Assembly (NCBI GenBank): GCA_030697555.1
Contig: JAUYPV010000173.1
Span: 1-47,605 of the forward strand
DNA length: 47,605 bases
Direction of reading: 5' to 3'
DNA from: Hyphomonadaceae bacterium
GTDB taxonomy: Bacteria > Pseudomonadota > Alphaproteobacteria > Caulobacterales > Hyphomonadaceae
The notes under the pieces were generated by a model. That model did no database searches and had not been told where the DNA came from. It saw only the letters and a program-made list of their open reading frames with translations. Of the stretch, positions 33,178-41,162 are shown piece after piece. Made by a program: the position numbers and the translations under genes. Within the stretch, counting starts at the first letter, position 1. Every line of letters starts with the position of its first letter.

Positions 33178-34413
33178 ATGAGCCTCGCCGCAGCTCCTTC
33201 CGCCCTCAAATCCTTCGACGAGATTCCGGTGATCGACTGGGAGGCGATGGAGGGCGTCAGCCCCTACGACTTCTTCCGCGACCTGCGGGCGAAGACGCCG
33301 CTGGTGAAGGTGCCGATGGGCATGGGCGCGATGACGCTGTCGCTGCGGGCGCGCAACGCCGAGCAGATCGTCGGCGAGCAGACGCGGCAGCTCGAAACCG
33401 AGACCAAGATGATGCAGGGGATCTTTGATGGTCCGATCTTCGATTTCACGGCGCAGGTTCTTCTGTTCGCCAACGGTGACGTGCACCGCCGCCGCCGCCA
33501 GCCGATCGCGCGGACGTTTGCGTTCAAGCTGATGGAGGCGATGCGGCCGGTGACGGTGGCGACTGCGTCCGAGCTGATCAACGAAAGACTCGGCAAGGGC
33601 GGAATCGATTTCCTCGGCGAGATCGCGGCTCAGATCCCGGCCCGTATCATCGCCGACGTCCTGGGCATTCCGCGGTCCGATCTGCCCGTCTTCATGAAAT
33701 GGATCGGCGACACGTCGGAGTCGATCGGCATCATCGACCTGGAGCATCGTGTTCAGATCGAGAAGAGCCTCACCGAGTTCAACGCCTATGTCGACGGCCT
33801 GCTGGCCGACCGGCGCGCAAATCCGCAGCAGGATTTCCTGTCCGACTACGTCGCTGCGACCGCCGCTTCGGGCGAGCTGACCGAGGGCGAGATCCGCGCA
33901 CAGGTGGTCGGGCTGATCCTCGCCGGATCCGACACCACGCGCAATTCGCTGTGCATGACCCTGTACGAACTGCTGCGCCACCCTGACCAGTGGAAGGCGT
34001 TCTGCGCCGATCCGGACGGGCTGAAAAAGAAAGTCGTCGAGGAAGGGTTGCGCTACCAGCCGGTGGTCTCCGGGATTCCGCGGGTGGCGATGCAGGACAT
34101 GGAGATCGAGGGCTATCTCATTCCGGCGGGCGCGATCATCGCCGTGTCGATCCTGTCGGCGCTGCGCGATCCGGATGTCTATTCGCAGCCGGACGAGTTC
34201 GACATCAACCGGACGGACCAGCAGCGCTGGATTCTCGCCTTCGGGGCCGGCGCGCACCGCTGTGCGGGCGAGGCGCTGGCGCGGGTCGAGCTGGAAGAAA
34301 CGCTGGCGACCATTGCGCGGCTTGCGCCGGGCACGAAGCTTGTCGGCGAGCCGCCGCAGCTCAATCCGGGCGCGATCCGCACCGTGACGCAGATGAAGGT
34401 CGCGTTCGCCTAG
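33178..34413 (+). CDS. Cytochrome P450
   Basis: A soluble 411-residue class I bacterial P450 that would hydroxylate a small hydrophobic substrate with electrons from a ferredoxin. The I-helix oxygen motif is LILAGSDTTRNS (about 240-252), the K-helix ExxR is EEGLR, and the haem loop is FGAGAHRCAGEALAR with the thiolate Cys at about 362. LLFANGDVHRRRRQPIARTF is the C-helix. No ferredoxin or reductase gene is nearby, so the redox partners are elsewhere. The TetR-like operator upstream and the AraC gene downstream suggest substrate-induced expression. The substrate is not deducible. Confidence 0.95.
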   Translation: MSLAAAPSALKSFDEIPVIDWEAMEGVSPYDFFRDLRAKTPLVKVPMGMGAMTLSLRARNAEQIVGEQTRQLETETKMMQGIFDGPIFDFTAQVLLFANGDVHRRRRQPIARTFAFKLMEAMRPVTVATASELINERLGKGGIDFLGEIAAQIPARIIADVLGIPRSDLPVFMKWIGDTSESIGIIDLEHRVQIEKSLTEFNAYVDGLLADRRANPQQDFLSDYVAATAASGELTEGEIRAQVVGLILAGSDTTRNSLCMTLYELLRHPDQWKAFCADPDGLKKKVVEEGLRYQPVVSGIPRVAMQDMEIEGYLIPAGAIIAVSILSALRDPDVYSQPDEFDINRTDQQRWILAFGAGAHRCAGEALARVELEETLATIARLAPGTKLVGEPPQLNPGAIRTVTQMKVAFA

Positions 34414-34452
34414 GCTTCCCACTGCCGCCGCATTGCTGCTGAGACTGGACCC

Positions 34453-35154
34453 ATGACGCCAGCGCTTCCCAGCCAGCTCGAAGCCGCCGCCGAGATCTCC
34501 CGGCACGCACATGTCGGCGCGTACGCGACCGTGGTGCTGGAGGGCGCTTACGAGGAAGCGGGCGATGCCGGGCGGTTCCGCGTTCGGCCGGGCGACGTGC
34601 TGGTGCATGCGCCCTTTTCCGCTCATCGCGATCTTGTTGCCCGCGCACGCACGCTTGTGCTCGATCTTGCGCTGCCATTCGATGGACGCGACTGGCGGGC
34701 GCGTGGGCGTGTCGCCGATCCAGACGCGATAGTCCGCGTGGCGCAGCGTGATCCACGTGAGGCGGCGGCGCGACTTATCGAGGCGTTCGAGCCGCTGGCG
34801 GACAGCGAGGCCGACCTGCCTGACCTTCTGGCGCGCGACCTGTCGGACGACCCGTCGCTCGCCATTGCTTCCTGGGCGCGGGCGAAGGGCGTTTCGCGGG
34901 AGACGGCGTGGCGGCATTTCAGGGCGGCCTATGATGTCGACATCGCAGCCTATCGTGGTGAGGCGCGGGCGCGGCGGGCGTGGCGGATGATCGTGGCGTC
35001 GCGGGCGGCGCTTGCTGAAATCGCGGCCGCGACGGGCTTTTCGGATCAGCCGCATATGTCGCGTGCGGTGAAGGCGCTGACCGGCCATACGCCCGGAAAG
35101 TGGCGCAGGCACGTTGCAACATCCGTTCAAGACGGGCGGCGCGCCGCGGGCTAG
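34453..35154 (+). CDS. AraC family transcriptional regulator
   Basis: 233 residues. The N-terminal about 100 residues look like a cupin-type sensor (SRHAHVGAYATVVLEGAYEEAG, then RVRPGDVLVHAPFSAHRD). The C-terminal helix-turn-helix pair is LAIASWARAKGVSRETAWRHFRAAYDVDIAAYR and then ALAEIAAATGFSDQPHMSRAVKALTGHTPGKWRR, an AraC signature. It stands 39 bases behind the P450 gene and 9 bases before a CPBP protease, all in the same direction. It may therefore control one or both. Arg is very frequent, as in its neighbours. Confidence 0.9.
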   Translation: MTPALPSQLEAAAEISRHAHVGAYATVVLEGAYEEAGDAGRFRVRPGDVLVHAPFSAHRDLVARARTLVLDLALPFDGRDWRARGRVADPDAIVRVAQRDPREAAARLIEAFEPLADSEADLPDLLARDLSDDPSLAIASWARAKGVSRETAWRHFRAAYDVDIAAYRGEARARRAWRMIVASRAALAEIAAATGFSDQPHMSRAVKALTGHTPGKWRRHVATSVQDGRRAAG

Positions 35155-35163
35155 CCCCGTGGG

Positions 35164-35943
35164 ATGACAGACAACATCGCTCCCCGCCCTTTCGTCGAAT
35201 TTCGCGACGTGCGTATCCGCGCCCTGCCGGCGCTGATCGGCATCATCGCAACACCCCTCCTGATGCAGGTGCTGCTGATCGCGGGGCGCGAGCCGGCGCG
35301 GTGGATATGGAAGCAAGGGCCGGAGGACTGGGCGACGCGGCCGTGGATCTTCGTGGGCCTGGCTATCCTGTTCCAGGCGGTGACGGCGTTGATCGGCATC
35401 CTGGTCGTGAAGCGGGTGTTGCCGAAGCTCGATGCGCATGTGCGCTGGCCGCGCGGCAAGAGCTATGCGGGGGTGGCGGTGGTCATCGGCGTGGCGATGG
35501 GGCTGATCATGCTGGTGGCCGACTACTGGCCGCAGTTCGTTTCGGGCACGCGCATCGACGACTATCCGATCGACCCGGTGAATTCCTCCGGCTGGCTGGC
35601 CGCGATGGCGATCACCGGGCTGGCGGAGGAGACGCTGTTTCGCGGGCTGATCGTGGGGATGCTGGTCGTGCTGATCCCGGGGCGCGTGAGGATCGGGGCA
35701 ATTGATTTGCCGCTGGCGGCCTATGTCGCGTCGCTGCTGTTTGGCTTGGCGCACTATGACAATTTCTTCCATTCGCCGCTGAGCCTTGCGATTGCGCAGC
35801 AGATCTACGCGTTTGTGTGGGGGCTCGTTTATGTGTGGCTGATGGAGAAATCCAACAGCCTGCTGGCGCCGACGATTGCGCATGGCGTGGGGAATGCGGT
35901 CGAGGTTGGCGCGGTGATGTCGATCGCGGCGAGCATGGGCTGA
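35164..35943 (+). CDS. CPBP family intramembrane metalloprotease
   Basis: A 259-residue polytopic protein of the CPBP (Rce1/Abi) group. Motif 1 is EETLFR (GLAEETLFRGLIVGML), motif 2 FGLAHYDNFFH, and motif 3 HGVGN near the C-terminus. Together these supply the Glu-Glu-His-His metal site of the family. About six to seven hydrophobic segments are visible. Known members process prenylated proteins or bacteriocin-type peptides or modulate membrane signalling; none of that can be assigned here. The gene follows the AraC gene by 9 bases and is likely cotranscribed. Confidence 0.9.
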   Translation: MTDNIAPRPFVEFRDVRIRALPALIGIIATPLLMQVLLIAGREPARWIWKQGPEDWATRPWIFVGLAILFQAVTALIGILVVKRVLPKLDAHVRWPRGKSYAGVAVVIGVAMGLIMLVADYWPQFVSGTRIDDYPIDPVNSSGWLAAMAITGLAEETLFRGLIVGMLVVLIPGRVRIGAIDLPLAAYVASLLFGLAHYDNFFHSPLSLAIAQQIYAFVWGLVYVWLMEKSNSLLAPTIAHGVGNAVEVGAVMSIAASMG

Positions 35944-36014
35944 GTGCATATGGGTGCGGCCTCGCTGATGGGTGTCAGGGAAGCGATGCGGTTCTCTTTT
36001 TTTCTGGGTCGCAG

Positions 36015-36629
36015 CTAAGGCGGGATGGATTTGCGCCTGCCGCGCCATCCCCCTCCGTCTGGTCGCGAAGACGCGACCATCCACCTCCCCCTATCGCTTC
36101 GCGACATGGGGAGGCAATTCGAGCGACGAATGAGGAAGATGAGCGATGTTCCGTTTGCCTCCACCGGTCGGAGACCGGGGGAGGTGGATCGATGCGAAGC
36201 ATCGAGACGGAGGGGGTTGCGCACCACCAGCCGTTCGGCATGGCGGCGGATGAACTTTTCCGGGTCGGCGTGGAAGCTGGCGACGGCTTCGAAGCGCCGC
36301 ATCAGGTCGGCGGCGTCATGGACGATGGGCTGCCAGTCGTCGGGCGGGGCGGGGATGCGGATGCTGTAGAAGTCGATGGGCTGGCCGGCGAGGAGGCGTC
36401 TGGCGCCTTCGGCCTTGATGGCGTCGATCGCCCATTCGGCCTCTACGAGGTCGGGGATGTGGTCTTGCCAGTCTTTCGGGGCGACACCTTTGCGGCGGTG
36501 TTCCTGGATGAAGGCCTGCTCGTTCTGGAAGAAGCTGCAGATCATGCGGAACAGGATGAGCGGGAGCATCCAGAGCTGCGAGAGCTCCAGATGCAGGCCG
36601 TCCTACGCGATGTGATCCGCCTGGGTCAT
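36015..36629 (-). pseudogene. Broken gene: early stop codon and a palindromic repeat fused to its 3' end
   Basis: A frame from ATG 36629 reads M-T-Q-A-D-H-I-A, then TAG at 36603-36605. It continues in frame as DGLHLELSQLWMLPLILFRM, an uninterrupted protein-like sequence with DWQDHIPDLVEAEWAIDAIKAEGARR and FEAVASFHADPEKFIRRHAE. A CAG-to-TAG change would explain the stop. The last about 66 codons are translated from the 168-bp palindromic element (NPLRLDASHRSTSPG), so the natural C-terminus is also lost or altered. An internal ATG (36569) could restart translation. Family unknown; the N-terminus may be a membrane helix. No good ribosome site is seen at 36629. Confidence 0.5.
36049..36216. repeat. 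168-bp palindromic MITE-like element
   Basis: Its ends are a perfect 12-bp inverted repeat, CCCCCTCCGTCT (36049-36060) and AGACGGAGGGGG (36205-36216). A nested pair is ATCCACCTCCCCC (36079-36091) and its complement at 36177-36189. Small perfect hairpins fill it: GGTCGCG-AAGA-CGCGACC (36061-36078), CCGGTC-GGA-GACCGG (36164-36178) and CGATGC-GAA-GCATCG (36190-36204). Such CCCCCTCCGTC-ended elements are, from memory, dispersed in many alphaproteobacterial genomes. It encodes no protein and contributes the 3' end of the broken gene. Confidence 0.75.
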
Positions 36630-36675
36630 CGCAAGCAGTATGAGTCCGGAAAAAGAGGGCGGGGATAAGTTTTTA

Positions 36676-36768
36676 GTTGTCCCACACCTCGCGCCCCTAT
36701 CTGGGGTTGATGGTGTTGGGGTTTTCTCGAAATCGAGCTGAGTTATCCCACAATAGATTCGGCCGAAT
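36676..36768. promoter_or_regulatory. Repeats and palindromes upstream of the TrmH-type gene
   Basis: Two near-identical 11-mers, GTTGTCCCACA (36676-36686) and GTTATCCCACA (36742-36752), lie 66 bases apart. Two perfect palindromes are also present: CTCGAAATCGAG-type (36727-36738, two-base centre) and ATTCGGCCGAAT (36757-36768). They lie 50-145 bases before the start codon. Function is unknown. Confidence 0.3.
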
Positions 36769-36819
36769 TTCACCAGCGGGGCTTGTTGCCCTATCGGCTC
36801 GCGCGCGCCACAAGGCGCG

Positions 36820-37641
36820 ATGCTTGTGCCCGTCTCGACAGCGAATGATCCTCGCCTTGCGCCCTATATGGGCGTGAAGGAGCGCGACCTGTTGCGGGAT
36901 AGCGGGCGGTTCATTGTCGAGGGGAAGGTGACACTCGGGCGGCTGGTCGCGGCTTCGCGGTTTCCGGTGGAGTCGGTGTTTCTCGCCGAGAACAGGGTTG
37001 CGGGCGTGGAGGACATGATCGCGCGGCTCGATCCGGGCGTCCCGGTCTACACGGCGGCGCAATGGGTGATGGACCAGGTGACGGGGTTTCACCTGCATCG
37101 CGGTGTGCTGGCGCTGGCGCGGCGGGAGCGGGAGGTGGTCTGCGAGGAGCTGGTTGGTTTGTTCGGAGTGAAGACGCCGCTGACTCTGCTGGCGCTGATC
37201 GGTTTGTCCAACCACGACAATGTGGGCGGGTGTTTCAGGAATGCCGCGGCGCTGGGGGCGGACGCGGTGCTGCTGGATTCGGAGAGCTGCGATCCGCTCT
37301 ATCGGAAATCCATTCGCGTTTCGGCGGGAACGGCGCTGTCCCTGCCCTTTGCGCGCTCGGGCGATGGCGCGTCGATCCTGTCGGCGCTGGAGCGTGCGGA
37401 GATCGAGCCGTGGGCGCTGACGCCGTCAGGCGGAGAGCCGCTGCCGAGCCTAACGCCGCCGAAGCGGCTGGCGCTGGTGCTTGGCGCGGAAGGACCGGGA
37501 CTGCCGCCGCACTTGATGGACAAATGCCGGCGCGTTTCGATTCCCATGGCGGCGGGCGTCGACAGTCTCAACGTGGCGACGGCCGGCGCCATCGCACTGG
37601 CGCACGTTTTTTCCGTGCGGGTCGCTACCAGTCGAGCTTAA
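36820..37641 (+). CDS. TrmH-family (SpoU-type) RNA 2'-O-methyltransferase
   Basis: The 273-residue SPOUT enzyme probably methylates a ribose in tRNA or rRNA with SAM. The N-terminal RNA-binding domain has VKERDLLRDSGRFIVEGKVTL. The knot domain has the three SpoU motifs: GLSNHDNVGGCFRNAAALGADAV, then LALVLGAEGPGL, then RRVSIPMAAGVDSLNVATAGAIALAH. The substrate nucleotide cannot be told; TrmH, RlmB and TsnR share these motifs. AAGG lies six bases before the ATG. Its 3' end overlaps the convergent lipoprotein gene by 17 bases. Confidence 0.9.
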   Translation: MLVPVSTANDPRLAPYMGVKERDLLRDSGRFIVEGKVTLGRLVAASRFPVESVFLAENRVAGVEDMIARLDPGVPVYTAAQWVMDQVTGFHLHRGVLALARREREVVCEELVGLFGVKTPLTLLALIGLSNHDNVGGCFRNAAALGADAVLLDSESCDPLYRKSIRVSAGTALSLPFARSGDGASILSALERAEIEPWALTPSGGEPLPSLTPPKRLALVLGAEGPGLPPHLMDKCRRVSIPMAAGVDSLNVATAGAIALAHVFSVRVATSRA

Positions 37642-38308
37642 TGCTGTCGAGAATCTTGTCCAGCTCGGGGAGATCGCTTTCACTGCGATAAGTCTGGATG
37701 AACAGGACGACATCGTCGCCGCGCTTGGCAGCGAAATATCTCATCGACACCTCGACCCCCATAGAAATCATCTTGATGTCCATCTCGTCGAAGTCGCGAC
37801 CACCGATCTTGCGAAGCTGATAGTCGCCTATGACTTTGTACTCCGTGTTGGTCTGATCCAGCATTCTTTTGGCGTGGAAGAAGTAGTCTTTTCCGCTCGC
37901 TATCCCCGGCAGCATGCCAACGTCTTCCGCGATCGACATGATGGCGGCGTTGTCATCGACTGGTGCGCCAGGGGCATACTTGAAGAATGAGAAGATATTG
38001 TCGGTGCGCTTCACGGACATCTCCATGGCGGCCTTCGTCCGCACATCCTGACCCGCCGTGATAATTTCTTTTCCGGCGTCCATCAGCTTCCCGGTCTGTT
38101 CGGTATCCATAACAAACCAGCCATCCGGCGCCGTCACGGTGACGCCGAAGGGCTTATTGAAATAGGTATTCTCGCTGATCTCCTCCACGAGGGGAGCTTT
38201 GGAAGCGGGCGCGCCGATGCTGGCAGCGATGCCGTCCGTCTGCGGGCTGCAATTCGCGGCGGCAAGCATTGCAGCGCACATCACAGGCAGCTTCAAAGAT
38301 TTGAACAT
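37625..38308 (-). CDS. Lipoprotein of unknown function
   Basis: 227 residues with a lipoprotein signal (LPVMCAAMLAAANC, lipobox AANC). The mature part has NKPFGVTVTAPDGWFVMD near the start and AAIMSIAEDVGMLPGIASGKDYFFHAKRML in the middle. It ends with VSMRYFAAKRGDDVVLFIQTYRS and then LPELDKILDSIKL. This beta-strand and final helix pattern resembles the Mog1/PsbP-like fold of small secreted proteins that end in a DKILDSIK-type helix, but that is only an impression. No enzyme motif is seen. The gene stands alone, convergent with the TrmH-type gene. Confidence 0.75.
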   Translation of the reverse strand: MFKSLKLPVMCAAMLAAANCSPQTDGIAASIGAPASKAPLVEEISENTYFNKPFGVTVTAPDGWFVMDTEQTGKLMDAGKEIITAGQDVRTKAAMEMSVKRTDNIFSFFKYAPGAPVDDNAAIMSIAEDVGMLPGIASGKDYFFHAKRMLDQTNTEYKVIGDYQLRKIGGRDFDEMDIKMISMGVEVSMRYFAAKRGDDVVLFIQTYRSESDLPELDKILDSIKLDW

Positions 38309-38476
38309 CCGTCCCCTCCAGACTCTTTCGCAGTATCGATAGCTCAGGGCGCGCGAAAAGGGGACTCGAAATCCGAAGCGCCGCCAGCTTGACTTCGGAT
38401 GTTACCCTATCATTGATAATTTCCGCTGCGTGTTCGCGCGACTGGTCTGAAGAGGCGGCCGAAGAGGGAGAGAGCC

Positions 38477-39004
38477 ATGCTGGCGTACCGGCTGCGGACT
38501 AGCGGCATGTTCGTGCGTTTCGCGCTGGCCAGCTGCGTCCTTGCGGTCGCCGCGTGCTCGCCGAAAGCCGCGACGCCGGATGCGACCAAGCCGGACGTCG
38601 CCAGGGCAGGCAATCCGTTCTTCGGCGCGTGGAAGGTGGAAACGGCGCAGGTGGCGCCGTGGTGGGACCAGCAGGGCGCCGCGCCGCAGATGAATGCGGA
38701 ATTCCAGAATACGACCATCGTGTTCGAGGCAGGGAAATCGTCGGGGCCGAAACTGCTGACGTGCGACCAGGCGACCTATGCGGTGTCGATCGTTGCGGTG
38801 CAGGTGCTGTTCGAGGGCAACCTGCCCGATCCCGCTGTGGACGCCGCCACGCTGGGCCTGCCGCCGCGCGACATCGACCAGCTCAATTTCAGCTGCACGT
38901 CAGGCGGGGCGGATGTCTCGCTCGATTTTCCGATGGTCGACGACGACACGATCCTGCTCGGCCTCGACAACATGATCTACACGCTGAAGCGCCAGCCAAC
39001 CTAA
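38477..39004 (+). CDS. Lipoprotein of unknown function, upstream of esterase
   Basis: 175 residues. The signal (FVRFALASCVLAVAACSP) ends in lipobox VAAC. The mature domain has AGNPFFGAWKVETAQVAPWWDQQG, NTTIVFEAGKSSGPKLLTCDQATYAV and, near the end, LNFSCTSGGADVSLDFPMVDDDTILLGLDNMIYTLKR. Two Cys could form a disulphide. The alternating strand pattern suggests a small beta-barrel, lipocalin-like (the GxW-type start GAWKVE would fit). ATG 38477 follows GGGAGAG. It is 26 bases before the carboxylesterase gene, so both are probably in one transcript. Confidence 0.72.
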   Translation: MLAYRLRTSGMFVRFALASCVLAVAACSPKAATPDATKPDVARAGNPFFGAWKVETAQVAPWWDQQGAAPQMNAEFQNTTIVFEAGKSSGPKLLTCDQATYAVSIVAVQVLFEGNLPDPAVDAATLGLPPRDIDQLNFSCTSGGADVSLDFPMVDDDTILLGLDNMIYTLKRQPT

Positions 39005-39030
39005 GAGCGCACAACTCAGGGGAGACCAAC

Positions 39031-40698
39031 ATGAAGCCCGCGTATCTCAATCGCCGGACGATGCTGCTTGGTGGCGTGGCGCTTGCCGGCCTGATGGCTT
39101 GCGAGAAGACTACGCCCGCGACGGCGGGCGCAGGTGCTGACCCAACGCTGGTATCGACCACGCTGGGGCAGTTGCGCGGCGTGCCGGAGGACGGCGTGCT
39201 GGAGTTCCGCGGCGTGCGGTATGCGCAGCCGCCGGTGGGACCGCTGCGCTTCCAGGCGCCGAAGAAGATGGATGCGTGGCAGGGCGAGACGGCGGCCAAT
39301 GTCTACGGCCAGGCGGCGACGCAAATGCGCGCGGGAGCGGGGGCGGCGAGCTATCCGCCGCTGGTGCAGGCCGCGATGACGGAAGCCTTCCTGCCGCCGG
39401 ACAACATCAAGCGCGAGGGCGACGAGGACTGCCTGGTGCTGAACGTCTATACGCAGAAGACCGGGCCGGAGGCGGGCGCGACGCGGCCGGTGATGGTGTG
39501 GCTGCATGGCGGCGGGTTCAGCTATGGCCAGGCGCCGCTGAACATCTATCGCGGGCATAACCTCGCGAAGAACCACGACGTGGTGTTCGTCGGCGTGAAC
39601 CACCGGCTGAACGTGTTCGGCTTCCTGCCGCTGGATACGGCGGGCGTTCCGGGCTTCACCGGCTCGGCCAATGCCGGGATGCTGGACATTGTGATGGCGC
39701 TGGAATGGGTGCGGGACAATATCGCGCAATTCGGCGGCGATCCGAACAATGTGACGATCTTCGGCCAGTCGGGCGGCGGCGGGAAAGTGTCGACGCTTCT
39801 TGCCATGCCCGCAGCAAATGGGCTGTTCCACAAGGCGATCATCCAGTCCGGCGCGGGCATCCGTTCGGGCACTAAGGAGGATGCGGAGTTCACGGGCACC
39901 GATTTCATGACGCGGCTTGGGATCGCCGCGTCGATCGCGGCGGAGCAGTTGCAGACGGTGCCGGTGGAAGAGATCCTGCGGATTGCGGGCGAGATGGGGG
40001 CGAACAAGTTCCGGCCGTCGATCGACGACGTGAACATCCCGCGCCATCCGTTCGATCCCGATGCGCCGGCGCAGTCGGCCAACATTCCGGTGATGATCGG
40101 TTTCACCAAGGACGAGCAGACGCTCTACAATGTCGGCAATCCGAAATGGGTGGAGACGACGGAGAAGCAGGTGCTCGATGCGGCCGAGCGCGCGGCGAAG
40201 GGTAAGAGCAAAGCGATCGTCGCGGCATTCAAGGCGGAGTATCCGGACTACAAGCCCAACTATCTCCTGATGCAGGTGACTGGCACGGTGCGCTCGCTGT
40301 CGTCGCATCACATGCTGGCTTCGCGGAAATCGGCACAGCCGGCGGGCGTCTACGCCTATGTTTTCGCGCATGACTTGCCGCCGCAGGACTTTGTGCTGAA
40401 GGCGCCGCATACGGCGGAGATTCCCTACATCATGGACAATGTCGCCAGCGCGCCGCTGTTCGCCGGAGCGACCGCGGACGATGTGGCGATGGGCAAGCTG
40501 ATGAGCGCGACGTGGGTGCAGTTTGCCCGCACCGGCGATCCGAATGGCGCGGAGGGGCTACCGGTGTGGCCGAAGTTCGATGCAGCCAAACGCCCGACGA
40601 TGTTCTTCTCGAAGGAGAGCAAAGTGGTCGAGGAGCCGTTCAAGGCGGTCTGGACGATCATCCAGGAGAACCCGAACCCGGGGGCGTCGCCTATTTAG
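39031..40698 (+). CDS. Type B carboxylesterase
   Basis: A 555-residue exported alpha/beta hydrolase of the carboxylesterase type B family. The N-terminus (NRRTMLLGGVALAGLMAC) is Tat-like and ends in a lipobox, so it may be an anchored lipoprotein. The oxyanion motif is WLHGGGFSYG, the EDCLVLNVYT motif is present, and the nucleophile Ser is in FGQSGGGGKVS (about residue 247). The catalytic His is probably in the KAPHTAEIPYIMDN region. The longer frame from 38554 is an overlap with the lipoprotein gene and not real. ATG 39031 follows GGGGAGACC. The substrate is unknown. Confidence 0.92.
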   Translation: MKPAYLNRRTMLLGGVALAGLMACEKTTPATAGAGADPTLVSTTLGQLRGVPEDGVLEFRGVRYAQPPVGPLRFQAPKKMDAWQGETAANVYGQAATQMRAGAGAASYPPLVQAAMTEAFLPPDNIKREGDEDCLVLNVYTQKTGPEAGATRPVMVWLHGGGFSYGQAPLNIYRGHNLAKNHDVVFVGVNHRLNVFGFLPLDTAGVPGFTGSANAGMLDIVMALEWVRDNIAQFGGDPNNVTIFGQSGGGGKVSTLLAMPAANGLFHKAIIQSGAGIRSGTKEDAEFTGTDFMTRLGIAASIAAEQLQTVPVEEILRIAGEMGANKFRPSIDDVNIPRHPFDPDAPAQSANIPVMIGFTKDEQTLYNVGNPKWVETTEKQVLDAAERAAKGKSKAIVAAFKAEYPDYKPNYLLMQVTGTVRSLSSHHMLASRKSAQPAGVYAYVFAHDLPPQDFVLKAPHTAEIPYIMDNVASAPLFAGATADDVAMGKLMSATWVQFARTGDPNGAEGLPVWPKFDAAKRPTMFFSKESKVVEEPFKAVWTIIQENPNPGASPI

Positions 40699-40701
40699 GG
40701 C

Positions 40702-40730
40702 TTGCGCTCGGTTCATATTGTTACTATAGT
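40702..40730 (+). promoter_or_regulatory. Candidate promoter of the toxin-antitoxin operon
   Basis: TTGCGC (40702-40707), a 17-base spacer and TATAGT (40725-40730) form a plausible sigma-70 promoter. The -10 lies in the middle of the 30-bp palindrome. Transcription would start near 40737, only about 17 bases before the antitoxin ATG. Confidence 0.45.
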
Positions 40731-40741
40731 AACAATATGAA
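40712..40741. promoter_or_regulatory. Perfect 30-bp palindrome, probable toxin-antitoxin operator
   Basis: The left half TTCATATTGTTACTA (40712-40726) is followed at once by its exact complement (40727-40741). It is strikingly AT-rich in a GC-rich region. It covers the likely -10 hexamer and start point and touches the AAGGAA ribosome site (40740-40745). This is what autoregulated antitoxin operators look like. Confidence 0.8.
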
Positions 40742-40753
40742 GGAAACAACGTC

Positions 40754-41158
40754 ATGTCCAAGTATGAGCCTCTGACCAATTTTCTCTCGGGATCCAAACG
40801 AGCGATGGTGGAGCTGACGTTCCGCGAAATCGAGCGCATCATCGATGCCCGGCTTCCCGCGAGCGCCATTAAACATCGCGCGTTCTGGAGCAACAATGGA
40901 ACAGGCCATGCCCACGCGCAGGCTTGGCTCGACGCTGGCTACGAAAGCGAGAGTGTGGATATCGACAGGGGACGTATAGTGTTCCGCCGCGCGAGTGGGG
41001 CGCGCGAAGGAGGCGACATGACGCCCGCTCAGCGCAAGAAACTCGGCGAGGAGCGCATGAAGGCGCTCTATGGCTGCCTCAAAGGCACTGTGCACATTCC
41101 CGACGGCGTCGACATCATGGAGCCCGTCGAACTCGAATGGGATGCGATGAAGGATTGA
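40754..41158 (+). CDS. Probable antitoxin: DUF7662-like domain fused to a VapB/Phd-type tail
   Basis: 134 residues. Residues 1-80 (KYEPLTNFL, then FREIERII and LPASAIKHRAFWSNNG, then HAQAWLDAGYESESVDI and IVFRR) match a small domain I recall as DUF7662 (WWAN...AQAWLDAGW...V.FRR). Its function is unknown. After a short linker, residues 101-134 (RMKALYGCLKGTVHI and PDGVDIMEPVELEWDAMKD) resemble the C-terminal toxin-binding tails of VapB/Phd antitoxins. No AbrB, RHH or Phd fold is present, so the first domain presumably binds the 30-bp palindrome upstream. The PIN toxin gene follows after 4 bases. The antitoxin role rests on context and tail similarity. Confidence 0.75.
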   Translation: MSKYEPLTNFLSGSKRAMVELTFREIERIIDARLPASAIKHRAFWSNNGTGHAHAQAWLDAGYESESVDIDRGRIVFRRASGAREGGDMTPAQRKKLGEERMKALYGCLKGTVHIPDGVDIMEPVELEWDAMKD

Positions 41159-41162
41159 TCGC

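Noticed and set aside
32941-36084. Very long open frame (1047 codons) on the minus strand
   Set aside because: It runs opposite to the P450, AraC and CPBP genes, has extreme Arg/His/Pro content and no domain; it is a shadow of GC-rich codon use.
36661-36819. Possible replication origin
   Set aside because: TTATCCCACA and TTGTCCCACA differ from the DnaA box by an extra base, there is no AT-rich unwinding region, and no dnaA, hemE, parA or gid-type neighbours are present.
38554-40698. 714-codon frame joining the lipoprotein region and the esterase
   Set aside because: The first about 159 codons are an out-of-frame reading of the lipoprotein gene; the esterase has its own start, ribosome site and signal at 39031.
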